Positions 1 through 5,454 of a stretch of DNA of 5,454 nucleotides are shown piece by piece; positions within the stretch are counted from its first letter, which is position 1; the number at the start of each line of letters is the position of its first letter. The position numbers and the translations under genes were made by a program. The notes under the pieces were generated by a model that saw only the letters and a list, made by a program, of their open reading frames with translations, was not told the DNA's origin and ran no database searches. The DNA is from Thermoflexus hugenholtzii JAD2 (GTDB lineage: Bacteria > Chloroflexota > Dehalococcoidia > UBA2979), in NCBI GenBank assembly GCA_945889565.1, contig CAMDBZ010000124.1:1-5454 (forward strand). Reading direction: 5' to 3'.

Positions 1-1
1 T

Positions 2-544
2 CCGCCTCCGCAGCAGCCGTCGCCACCGCCGAGCGCGGCTGCACCGCCGGTGGGAGCGCCGCCAGCGGCCGCGCCAGCCATGCCGAGCACCACGCCGCCG
101 GCGGTCGTGCCACGAGTGGCGCCTGTCGTGGAGGCCGATCGCCAGGACGCGACGCCCCCGGTGCTGCTGGCGCCGGTGGCACCTCGTGCGGAGCCGCCGC
201 TGCCGCCGGTCGGGCAGGCGTCGGCGGCGGCTGTCGGGGCGGGAGCGCGGCCGGGGCCGTCCGTGGTCTTCGCGGCGAGCGAGGGGACGGTGATCCTGCG
301 CATCGCGCCGGTGGCGGGGTTCCAGGGGCTGATGCGCGTGCAGGACGCGCTCGCGCAGGTGCCGGGCGTGCGCGAGGCGGGTGTCGAGGCGTACGCGCAG
401 GGCGAGGCGCGGCTGCGGCTGCAGCTCGCGGGCAACCTTGATACGGAGCAGCTGGCGACATCGCTCAGCGGGCAGCTGGGGCGCGAGGCGCGGCTGGCGG
501 CGGCGTCGCTCACGGACCGCAGTATCACGATGACACTCGACTAG
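2..544 (+). CDS. Pro/Ala-rich protein with C-terminal alpha/beta domain, 5' partial
   Basis: The frame is open to the left edge, so the true start is outside the window. The GTG at 50 sits inside an unbroken Pro/Ala run and is probably internal. The last 180 residues are visible. Roughly residues 1-86 (bases 2-259) are a low-complexity Pro/Ala/Val linker with no aromatic residues, which is likely disordered. Residues about 87-180 form a compact domain whose pattern reads strand (VILRIAP), helix (LMRVQDALAQVPGV), two strands (EAGVEAY, ARLRLQL), helix (DTEQLATSLSGQL), strand (SITMTL). This is a ferredoxin-like, HMA/ACT-style arrangement, without the CxxC metal site of HMA domains. I do not recognise the family. 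The stop TAG overlaps the GTG of the histidine kinase by one base, which suggests translational coupling and a shared role, perhaps as an accessory or input partner of the kinase. The fold is an inference from pattern only. Confidence 0.75.
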   Translation, partial: PPPQQPSPPPSAAAPPVGAPPAAAPAMPSTTPPAVVPRVAPVVEADRQDATPPVLLAPVAPRAEPPLPPVGQASAAAVGAGARPGPSVVFAASEGTVILRIAPVAGFQGLMRVQDALAQVPGVREAGVEAYAQGEARLRLQLAGNLDTEQLATSLSGQLGREARLAAASLTDRSITMTLD

Positions 545-2091
545 TGAGCGCGGACGCCGCGGCGTTCGCCGGAGGTACCGCCATCTTTTCCGTGGTCGCA
601 CCGATTGGCGCTCCGGCCGCTCGCGCGCGGGCGATCCGCCGCGCGGCGCTGCGCGTGTACGCGCTCGTGCTGGGGATCATTGCTGTCAGCTACGCGAGCA
701 ACATCGTGGTCGATCTGCTCGACGGCCACGTCGCGACGCTGCCGATCGTGCTGGTGGCGCTCGCGCTCGACGTGACGTTCGCGGTGCTGATGGGCGTGGT
801 GGCGGTGGGCTTTCTGCGGCGGCTGACGCGTGAGCGCACGCGCCGCGCGCTCGTCGATTCGCTCGTCGAGGCGTATGCGGAGCCGCTGTCGATCAGCGGG
901 GTGGGGGAGGCGGCCGTCGCGCGGCTCGTCGGCGCGGGGGTGGCGCAGGCGGGGCTGATCGCGGTGGCGCAGGGCGATTCTGAGACGATGCTGGAGCCGA
1001 TCGCGGCAGTGGGGTACGCGGCCAACTGGCGGCCGCCGGCGCGATCGGCGGAGCCGGCGATTCCGATTCGCCCGGTGCTGGCGCGCGAGCCGGCGCTGTC
1101 CGATCCGTGGCTCGAGCCGCTGGCCGACACGATCGGGCGGCGGCCATGGGTGGCGCGCGTGCCGATCCAGCGCGGTGACGAGGCGCTGGGGCTGCTGCTG
1201 CTGGTGTCCGACAGCCGCCGCTCGCTGCGCGATGTGGGGCAGCTGGATGCGGCGGCCGGGTTGATCGCGGGCGCGCTCGATCACGCGCGGCTGTACCAGG
1301 CGGCGGAGGAACGCGCGCGGGCGATGGAGGACTTGAATGCGCGCCGCAGCGAGTTCATGTACGCGATCACGCACGAGTTGCGGTCGCCGCTGACGGCGAT
1401 CCAGGCGTTTGCCGAGCTGCTGGCGGCGGATCACACGCTGCTGGACGGGCAGCACGAGCAATTGCTCGGCTCGCTGACGCGGGGGGTGGACCGGCTCAAC
1501 TCGCTAGTCGACGATTTGCTGGGGCTCGGCCGGCTCGAGGGGTCGGCGCTGAGCGTGAGCATCGGGCAGGTAGACCTGCGCGAGCCGTTGCGCGCGGCGG
1601 AGGAGCTGTTGCGGCCGGCGTTCCTCGCGCGCGGGCAGCAGCTGCTCGTCGAGGCGACGGAGGGGCCGGTGCCGGCGCTGGGCGATGGGCGCGCGCTGGA
1701 GCAGGTGCTGCTGAATCTGCTCTCGAACGCGAATCGCTTCAGCCCGCGCGGCAGCGCGGTGAGCGCGCGCGCCGTCATGCGCGCGGGCCGGGCGCGGCTG
1801 GAGGTGCGGGACGCGGGCCCCGGCATCGACGCGGACGATCGTGTGCGCATCTTCGAGCCGTTTTACCGTGTGCGGCGGCCGGGCGCAGCGGAGGTGCCGG
1901 GCTCCGGGCAGGGTCTGGCGGTGGCGCGACGGCTGGTGGAGTTGCAGGGCGGGCGCATCTGGGTGGAGGGCGGCCAGGGCGGCGGCTCGTGCTTCTGCGT
2001 CGAGCTCGTGTCCGCGCCGCAGCCGGCGGCGGCGTCCGGGCGTGCGCCGGCGGCTACGACGCCCGTCGGCGAGGCGCCCGCGGCGTCCTGA
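544..2091 (+). CDS. Membrane-anchored GAF-domain sensor histidine kinase
   Basis: A 515-residue orphan sensor kinase that would autophosphorylate on His and pass the phosphate to an unseen response regulator. Two hydrophobic segments (about 37-59 and 64-91), separated by only a few residues, form a membrane hairpin with almost no external loop. Residues about 100-250 look like a GAF-type sensor domain, followed by a charged helix (about 250-270). The HisKA H-box is ITHELRSPL with H277. The ATPase domain shows the N-box (NLLSNANRFSP, N391/N395), the G1 box DAGPGI (423-428), the F box EPFYR, and the G2 box GSGQGL (453-458). An Ala/Pro-rich tail (about 490-515) ends the protein. The GTG at 544 overlaps the upstream TAG by one base, and no clear SD precedes it. 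A GGAGG at 571-575 lies inside the gene, 16 bases before the in-frame GTG at 592, so a start 16 codons later is possible and would leave both helices intact. No response regulator is in the window. The small loop and GAF suggest sensing in the membrane or cytoplasm. Confidence 0.95.
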   Translation: MSADAAAFAGGTAIFSVVAPIGAPAARARAIRRAALRVYALVLGIIAVSYASNIVVDLLDGHVATLPIVLVALALDVTFAVLMGVVAVGFLRRLTRERTRRALVDSLVEAYAEPLSISGVGEAAVARLVGAGVAQAGLIAVAQGDSETMLEPIAAVGYAANWRPPARSAEPAIPIRPVLAREPALSDPWLEPLADTIGRRPWVARVPIQRGDEALGLLLLVSDSRRSLRDVGQLDAAAGLIAGALDHARLYQAAEERARAMEDLNARRSEFMYAITHELRSPLTAIQAFAELLAADHTLLDGQHEQLLGSLTRGVDRLNSLVDDLLGLGRLEGSALSVSIGQVDLREPLRAAEELLRPAFLARGQQLLVEATEGPVPALGDGRALEQVLLNLLSNANRFSPRGSAVSARAVMRAGRARLEVRDAGPGIDADDRVRIFEPFYRVRRPGAAEVPGSGQGLAVARRLVELQGGRIWVEGGQGGGSCFCVELVSAPQPAAASGRAPAATTPVGEAPAAS

Positions 2092-2095
2092 GCGG

Positions 2096-3274
2096 GTGCA
2101 CCTCGCGGAGCTGTCGCTGACGCATGTGCGCACGTTCGCGCGCCTCGAGTGGCGGATCGAGGCCGGGGTGCACGTCGTGGTGGGGCCGAACGGCAGCGGC
2201 AAGAGCAACCTCGTGGAGGCGATCACGTTGCTCGCGACGGCGCGTAGCGCGCGCTCGCGCAGCGACGCGGAGATCGTGAGCTGGAGCGCGCTGGGCGACG
2301 TCGCGCCGGTCGCGCGCGCGGCTGGGCGGGTGCTCACGCGGGGCGGCGAGCAGGTGAGCGTGGAGGTGGTGATCACGGCGCGCACGGCGCTGGGCGGCGA
2401 CGCGGTGGCCGCAGGGCGGCGCTTTCGCGTGAACGGTGTGGCACGGCGCGCCTCGGACTTGATCGGGCGGCTGCGCGTTGTGCCGTTCTCGGCGGATGAC
2501 CTCGCGATCATCGGTGGCGCGCCTGCGGAGCGGCGGCGCTACCTCGACGTGACGATCGCGCAGCTCGACGCGGGGTACGTGCGCGCGTTGCAGCGTTACA
2601 CGCGCGTGCTGCAGCAGCGCAACAGCCTGCTGCGGCGGCTGCAGGAGCGACGCGCGGCCGCGCACGAGCTCGACTTCTGGGACGATGAGCTGTCGCGCAC
2701 GGGGGCAGCGCTGCTGCACGCGCGCGCCGCCACGGTGGCGGCGCTGGCGGCGGAGGCGGCGGTGCAGTACGCGATGCTTGCCCCCGCCGACGGTGCGCTG
2801 GCGTGCTGTTACCGCCCGGGCGTGCCGGCCGACCTGGGTGCGCGCGTGCTCGCGGGCGCGCCTGTGGAGGCGATCGCGGCGGAGCTGGGGGAGGTGGTGC
2901 GGGCCGAGCGGGCGCGCGACGTGCAGGCGGGCGTGACGCGCGTGGGTCCGCACCGCGACGACGTGGCGATCGACATCGCGGGGCACGCGGCGGCGACGAC
3001 GGCGTCGCGGGGGCAGCAGCGCACGGCGGCGCTCGCGTTGCGGCTCGCGGAGGTCGCGCACTCGTTCGCGCGCACCGCCGATGCGCCGGTGCTGCTGCTG
3101 GACGACGTGCTATCGGAGCTCGACGCGGGGCGGCGCGCGCGGGTGCTGGCGGTGGCGTTCGGCGTCGACCAGGTGATCATCACGACGCCGGACGCGGACC
3201 GCCCGGGGCGCGCGGAGCTGCCGGGCGCGCGCTGGTACGCGATCGCGGATGGGGCCCTGCAGCCGATCGGCTAG
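2096..3274 (+). CDS. recF: DNA replication and repair protein RecF
   Basis: A 392-residue RecF, normal length for the family. RecF is an SMC/ABC-like ATPase that binds gapped DNA and, with RecO and RecR, loads RecA at single-strand gaps. The start GTG 2096 gives the usual RecF opening (HLAELSLTHVRTFARLEW). The frame stays open far upstream, but that part is Arg-rich shadow of the kinase gene and has no RecF character. Visible motifs: Walker A GPNGSGKSN (30-38) followed by LVEAI; FSADDLAIIGGAPAERRRYLD (131-151, typical RecF lid region, given here in outline); VGPHRDD (283-289); ABC signature SRGQQRT (304-310); Walker B LLLDD (333-337); and D-loop SELD (340-343). The C-terminal QVIITTPD is also typical. 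All catalytic elements are present, so it should be active. It begins four bases after the kinase stop, implying co-transcription. The usual dnaA-dnaN-recF-gyrB setting is absent here. Its 3' end is duplicated just past the stop (see repeat). Confidence 0.97.
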   Translation: MHLAELSLTHVRTFARLEWRIEAGVHVVVGPNGSGKSNLVEAITLLATARSARSRSDAEIVSWSALGDVAPVARAAGRVLTRGGEQVSVEVVITARTALGGDAVAAGRRFRVNGVARRASDLIGRLRVVPFSADDLAIIGGAPAERRRYLDVTIAQLDAGYVRALQRYTRVLQQRNSLLRRLQERRAAAHELDFWDDELSRTGAALLHARAATVAALAAEAAVQYAMLAPADGALACCYRPGVPADLGARVLAGAPVEAIAAELGEVVRAERARDVQAGVTRVGPHRDDVAIDIAGHAAATTASRGQQRTAALALRLAEVAHSFARTADAPVLLLDDVLSELDAGRRARVLAVAFGVDQVIITTPDADRPGRAELPGARWYAIADGALQPIG

Positions 3275-3311
3275 CGCCGGGGGCAGCCGATCGGCTAACC
3301 GCCGGGGGCAG
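3259..3311. repeat. Tandem duplication of the recF 3' end (24/25-bp unit, two copies)
   Basis: Copy 1 (3259-3282) covers the last recF codons, the TAG stop and nine or so bases beyond. Copy 2 (3283-3307) repeats it with a substitution and a one-base insertion after the stop region, and a few bases of a third copy follow (3308-3311). The first 15 bases of each copy are identical. The 24-base shift keeps frame, so copy 2 supplies a second in-frame stop (TAA at 3296-3298); readthrough of the TAG would add only seven residues, RRGQPIG, or eight counting the residue inserted at the stop. Each copy contains the same 12-bp palindrome, AGCCGATCGGCT. This looks like a local slippage duplication, possibly kept because it forms a terminator. 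Confidence 0.9.
3261..3296. terminator. Candidate bidirectional terminator between convergent genes
   Basis: Two copies of the perfect palindrome AGCCGATCGGCT (3261-3272 and 3285-3296) lie 24 bases apart. Because each is self-complementary, the two can pair with each other into a 12-bp stem with a 12-base GC-rich loop, on either strand. The site spans the recF stop and ends 24 bases before the stop of the convergent lipid kinase gene, where a terminator serving both strings is expected. There is no T-tract on either side, so it is not a classic Rho-independent terminator. That is common in very GC-rich genomes but leaves the role inferred. Confidence 0.4.
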
Positions 3312-3315
3312 GCGC

Positions 3316-3327
3316 GCGACTAGTCGC
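3316..3327. repeat. 12-bp palindrome over the lipid kinase stop codon
   Basis: GCGACTAGTCGC is a perfect 12-bp palindrome centred on the TAG stop (3322-3320, minus strand) of the lipid kinase gene. With no loop it would form only a weak hairpin in RNA. It may be chance, or part of the termination region together with the paired palindromes just to its left. Confidence 0.5.
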
Positions 3328-4246
3328 CGAAGAGGGCGCGCGCGCCCGGCGCGACGAGCACGTCGAGCGCCGCGCGGTCGACTTCGATGCGCACGGGGGT
3401 GGTGCCGGCGTACTCGCCGTCGAGCTGCACGCCGCGGGCGGGGGAAGCGTCGATGGTGACGCGAGCTGTGCGCAGGTATTCGGCGCCGCGCACGTGGCGG
3501 CGGTGCAGCGCGCCGCGCAACGCTTGCAGCGCGAGGCGAGGCGTGTCAGTGCGCGCTTGCCCGGCGAGGATGCAGACGTCGAGCAGGCCGTCGGTGGCGC
3601 GGGCGTCGCCGGTGATGCGCGCGACGCCGCCGTAGAGGCGGGTGTTGCCGGCGACAAGTTGCAGCAGCGGCACCACGCGGCGCGTGTCGTCGAGCTCGAT
3701 GGTGGCCTGGCCGGGGCGGGCGCGCGCAAGCGCGACGGCGCCGGCGGCGGCGTACCAGCCGCGGCCGAGCAGGCGCTTGCCGCGCGATCCCTCGACGCGC
3801 TGCACGATGTCGGCGTCGAGGCCGACGCCGCACATGAGCAGGAAGCGCCGCTCGGTGCCGCCGAGGTGGGCGCGGCCGAGGTCGACGCGCAGGCGGCGCG
3901 CGTGTGGCAGCAGCGCGAGCGCGGCGGGGAGGGCGCGCGGGATGCCGGCCTCGCGCGCCCAGATGTTGGTGGTGCCGGTGGGGAGCACGGCGAGCGCCGT
4001 GGCGCTGCCGGCGAGTCCGTTGGCGACGGCGTGCACGGTGCCGTCGCCGCCGCACGCAGCGACCGCTTCGACGCCGCGCTCGGCGGCGGCACGGGCGCGC
4101 GCGACGGTGTGCATGTTGTCGCGCGGGGTTTCGACCGTGACGGCCCAGCCGCGGTTGCGCAGCGGCTGGGCGGCGAGCAGTAGCGCGTCCTCAGTGGGCG
4201 CGTGGCGGGCGCGCGGGTTGCGCAGGATCGCGAGCGTGTGCGTCAC
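3320..4246 (-). CDS. Diacylglycerol kinase family lipid kinase (YegS/DgkB/BmrU type)
   Basis: A 308-residue protein, the normal length for bacterial soluble lipid kinases, which phosphorylate diacylglycerol or related lipids with ATP at the inner membrane face. The N-terminal catalytic domain opens with LAILRNPRA and carries the nucleotide-binding motif GGDGT (66-70), then LPTGTTNIWAR (88-98). CGVGLDADIV (139-148), GN..LYGG (200-207), DGLLDV (219-224) and the C-terminal LDGE (275-278) belong to the second, beta-sandwich domain. The GTxND motif has Ile where Asp is usual (GTTNIW). From memory, related proteins with GTxNxxAR lacking that Asp exist, so I would not call it inactive. The GTG start at 4246 overlaps the channel gene's TGA (GTGA), and no SD is visible, so translation is probably coupled to the channel. 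The natural lipid substrate cannot be told from sequence. Confidence 0.93.
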   Translation of the reverse strand: MTHTLAILRNPRARHAPTEDALLLAAQPLRNRGWAVTVETPRDNMHTVARARAAAERGVEAVAACGGDGTVHAVANGLAGSATALAVLPTGTTNIWAREAGIPRALPAALALLPHARRLRVDLGRAHLGGTERRFLLMCGVGLDADIVQRVEGSRGKRLLGRGWYAAAGAVALARARPGQATIELDDTRRVVPLLQLVAGNTRLYGGVARITGDARATDGLLDVCILAGQARTDTPRLALQALRGALHRRHVRGAEYLRTARVTIDASPARGVQLDGEYAGTTPVRIEVDRAALDVLVAPGARALFGD

Positions 4247-5280
4247 GGCGCGACAGGGGCGCTCGACGCGCCGCGCGCGGTGGGGGCGGACGGAGCGGAC
4301 AGCGCCTCGATCTCGTCGCGTGAGCCGTAGAGCACGAGGCGGTCGCCGGGCCGCAGCTCGGTGGTGGCGGGGGGCGCGGCGAGCAGCTCGCCGTGCTCGC
4401 GCTCGACGGCGAGCACGCGTGTCTCGCGCAGCGTGCCGAACGCGTCGGCGAGCGTGCGGCCGGCGAGCGGCGCAGCCTCGTTCGCGACGAGCAGTTCGGC
4501 GAGCAGGCGCTCGCGGGTGGGGTCCGGGCCGCCGGGCGCCTCCACGAAGTCGAACACGAGCGGCTGGACGGCAGCGATGGCCATGCGGCGTCCGGCGATG
4601 CGGTAGGGCGAGACCACGCGGTTCGCGCCGGCGGCGCGTAGCCGCTGCTCGGCGGAGTCGCTGCCGGCGCGGCTGACGATTGAGAGGCGTGCGTTGAGGG
4701 CGCGCGCGGTGAGCGTGACGAAGGTGTTGCCGACGTCCGAGTCGGATGCCGCGATCAGCACGCGCGCGCGCTCGACGCCTGCTTCGCGCAGCACGTCTTC
4801 CTCGGTGGCGTCGCCGAGCACGGCGGAGAAGCCCTGCGCGGTGGCGGCGGCGCGGGCATCGGGGTCGCGGTCGATGACGACGACGGCGATGCGGTGGTGT
4901 CGCAGGTCCTCGGCGATCGCGCGGCCGACACGCCCGAAGCCGCAGACGATGGCGTGGTCACGCATCTTGTGCACTCTCCAACCGCTGCGCCGCCCGGCGA
5001 GGGCCGCGGCGATGTCGCCGGCGATCAGGCCCTCGACGGCGGTGACGGCGGTGTAGAACATCACGCCGACGCCAAGCAACACGTAGACCGCGGTGAAGGC
5101 CTTGCCGCTGTCGTCCAGCTGCATATCGGTGAGCTCGCCGACTGTGGTCAGGAGTATCACCGCGGCATAGGCCGCGTCGAGGGGGCGGTAGCCCTCGACG
5201 AGCGCATACCAGGCGATGCCGACGCCGAGCAGCAGCAGCAGGGCGGCGGCTGCCAGCAGCAGCCGCCGCGCAAGCGTCAC
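4243..5280 (-). CDS. Two-helix potassium channel with RCK (TrkA-N and TrkA-C) domains
   Basis: A 345-residue channel of the MthK/Kch-like plan. TM1 is about 5-28 (Leu/Ala-rich). The pore helix and filter are about 33-52, reading LLTTVGELTD. TM2 is about 61-84. A cytoplasmic RCK domain follows: Rossmann motif GFGRVG (114-119), acidic D137 ending the second strand (VVIDRDP), GDAT (156-159) and AASDSD (177-182). A TrkA-C domain (about 250-328) precedes an Ala/Pro/Ser tail. Four such subunits would form a ligand- or nucleotide-gated K+ pore in the cytoplasmic membrane. The filter keeps TTVG but lacks the following YG(D) (see findings), so ion selectivity is uncertain. GTG 5280 is the first possible start, because an in-frame TGA lies at 5286-5284. 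There is no SD, and strong inverted repeats lie on both sides. Its end overlaps the lipid kinase start (GTGA). Confidence 0.94.
   Translation of the reverse strand: MTLARRLLLAAAALLLLLGVGIAWYALVEGYRPLDAAYAAVILLTTVGELTDMQLDDSGKAFTAVYVLLGVGVMFYTAVTAVEGLIAGDIAAALAGRRSGWRVHKMRDHAIVCGFGRVGRAIAEDLRHHRIAVVVIDRDPDARAAATAQGFSAVLGDATEEDVLREAGVERARVLIAASDSDVGNTFVTLTARALNARLSIVSRAGSDSAEQRLRAAGANRVVSPYRIAGRRMAIAAVQPLVFDFVEAPGGPDPTRERLLAELLVANEAAPLAGRTLADAFGTLRETRVLAVEREHGELLAAPPATTELRPGDRLVLYGSRDEIEALSAPSAPTARGASSAPVAP
5243..5269 (-). other. Strong inverted repeat inside the first codons of the channel gene
   Basis: Arms 5243-5253 and 5259-5269 are perfect 11-bp complements with a 5-base loop, covering about codons 4-13 (the Arg/Leu/Ala start of TM1). 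In mRNA this stem would begin just 8 bases downstream of the GTG. It may be a by-product of CTG and GCG/GCC codons in a Leu/Ala helix, or it may restrain translation initiation. Confidence 0.5.
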
Positions 5281-5289
5281 AGGTCAGCG

Positions 5290-5323
5290 GCGAGCGGGTG
5301 GCGTCAGTGCGCCACCCGCTTGC
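5290..5323 (-). terminator. GC-rich hairpin spanning the stop of the right-edge gene
   Basis: Arms 5290-5303 and 5310-5323 pair over 14 bp: a perfect 10-bp core, GCGGGTGGCG with CGCCACCCGC, then A:T, G:T and two G:C pairs. The 6-base loop holds the TGA stop (5306-5304) of the upstream gene. No U-tract follows; the sequence runs within 9 bases into the GTG of the channel gene. It could be a Rho-type or U-less terminator, an attenuator that partly uncouples the channel gene from the gene upstream, or an mRNA 3'-end stabiliser. The stem itself is certain, the role is inferred. Confidence 0.5.
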
Positions 5324-5453
5324 GCTTGTGCGGCACGTAGTCGACGAGGATGTATTCGCCGAGCTTGTCCGGGGTGGTGTAGAAGACGCGGCCGCCGTTG
5401 ATCTTGGCGAGCTGGTTCTCGAACTCCTTCTGGTAGTGGTTGCGGTCCAGCAT
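5304..5453 (-). CDS. Unrecognised protein, C-terminal 49 residues (likely 5' partial)
   Basis: Reading leftward from the edge, an uninterrupted frame begins at ATG 5453 and ends at TGA 5306-5304. It gives 49 residues rich in Lys, Arg, Asn and Tyr, ending in YILVDYVPHKRKRVAH. Every third position but one (GAA) is G or C, with a marked preference for C (CTC, GTC, ACC, AAC), as expected of a real gene. The ATG may be internal, with the gene continuing beyond the window, or it may be the start of a very small protein; the edge prevents a decision. I do not recognise the family. The basic tail KRKR could bind nucleic acid or acidic lipid, which is speculation. Its stop is 23 bases before the channel gene start, so the two are likely co-transcribed unless the hairpin over its stop ends transcription. 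Confidence 0.65.
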   Translation of the reverse strand: MLDRNHYQKEFENQLAKINGGRVFYTTPDKLGEYILVDYVPHKRKRVAH

Positions 5454-5454
5454 G

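Noticed and set aside
541..1461. 306-codon minus-strand open frame opposite the histidine kinase
   Set aside because: The product is almost wholly Arg, His, Gln and Ala with no domain pattern. It is the mirror of GC-rich codons of a clear kinase gene.
1841..2095. N-terminal extension of RecF by 85 residues
   Set aside because: The frame is open, but the translation is Arg-rich and overlaps the kinase ATPase domain. RecF homology begins exactly at GTG 2096.
1504..3061. Two 335-codon minus-strand open frames opposite the kinase and recF
   Set aside because: They are Arg/Ala-rich, low in hydrophobic core residues, and span the kinase-recF junction. Stops are rare in all frames at this GC content, so these are shadows.
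2803..3459. 218-codon plus-strand frame over the recF end and the lipid kinase end
   Set aside because: It is a Gly/Ala/Arg low-complexity translation crossing two real genes with full motif sets in other frames.
3494..4676. Long plus-strand frames opposite the lipid kinase and channel genes
   Set aside because: Their composition is Arg/Ala/Ser-rich, and the opposite strand has complete catalytic and pore motifs.
5225..5269. CAG/CTG triplet run as a possible microsatellite
   Set aside because: It encodes the Leu/Ala-rich first membrane helix of the channel. The repeat runs are short and explained by codon choice, although the inverted repeat inside it is reported.

Overview
This window is a very GC-rich stretch of bacterial chromosome, with GC- or G/C-ending codons almost throughout, frequent GTG starts and genes packed with almost no space between them. 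RecF marks it as bacterial. The gene set and style (GTG starts, Pro/Ala-rich tails, GAF histidine kinase, GTxNxWAR lipid kinase) would fit Chloroflexota, for example the Thermomicrobia side, or another high-GC phylum. This is a low-confidence inference because no rRNA or marker gene decisive for taxonomy is present. No mobile element, CRISPR array, tRNA or rRNA is visible.

Layout: two convergent gene strings meet near 3275-3319. On the plus strand, the 3' part of an unnamed Pro/Ala-rich protein with a C-terminal alpha/beta domain (from before base 1 to 544) overlaps by one base a membrane-anchored GAF histidine kinase (544-2091). Four bases after its stop comes recF (start GTG 2096, stop 3274). 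On the minus strand, reading leftward from the right edge, there are the 3' end of an unrecognised gene (5453-5304), a two-helix potassium channel with RCK/TrkA domains (5280-4243), and a diacylglycerol-kinase-family lipid kinase (4246-3320). The last two are joined by a GTGA start/stop overlap. Both strings begin outside the window, so no promoter can be assigned.

How the genes may work together: the plus string looks like a translationally coupled sensor kinase plus its upstream partner, with the DNA-repair/replication gene recF riding behind. recF is not flanked here by dnaN or gyrB, at least on the sides that can be seen. The minus string couples K+ flux and lipid phosphorylation, both acting at the membrane. 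No response regulator for the kinase is in view.

The features most worth a second look are non-coding or residue-level. First, a tandem 24/25-bp duplication of the recF 3' end, carrying a second in-frame stop and two copies of a 12-bp palindrome, lies in the convergent gap. Second, two strong inverted repeats bracket the SD-less GTG start of the potassium channel gene, one of them with the upstream stop codon in its loop. Third, the channel's selectivity filter departs from TVGYG. I found no convincing new multi-gene system; most of the window is ordinary housekeeping and signalling genes.
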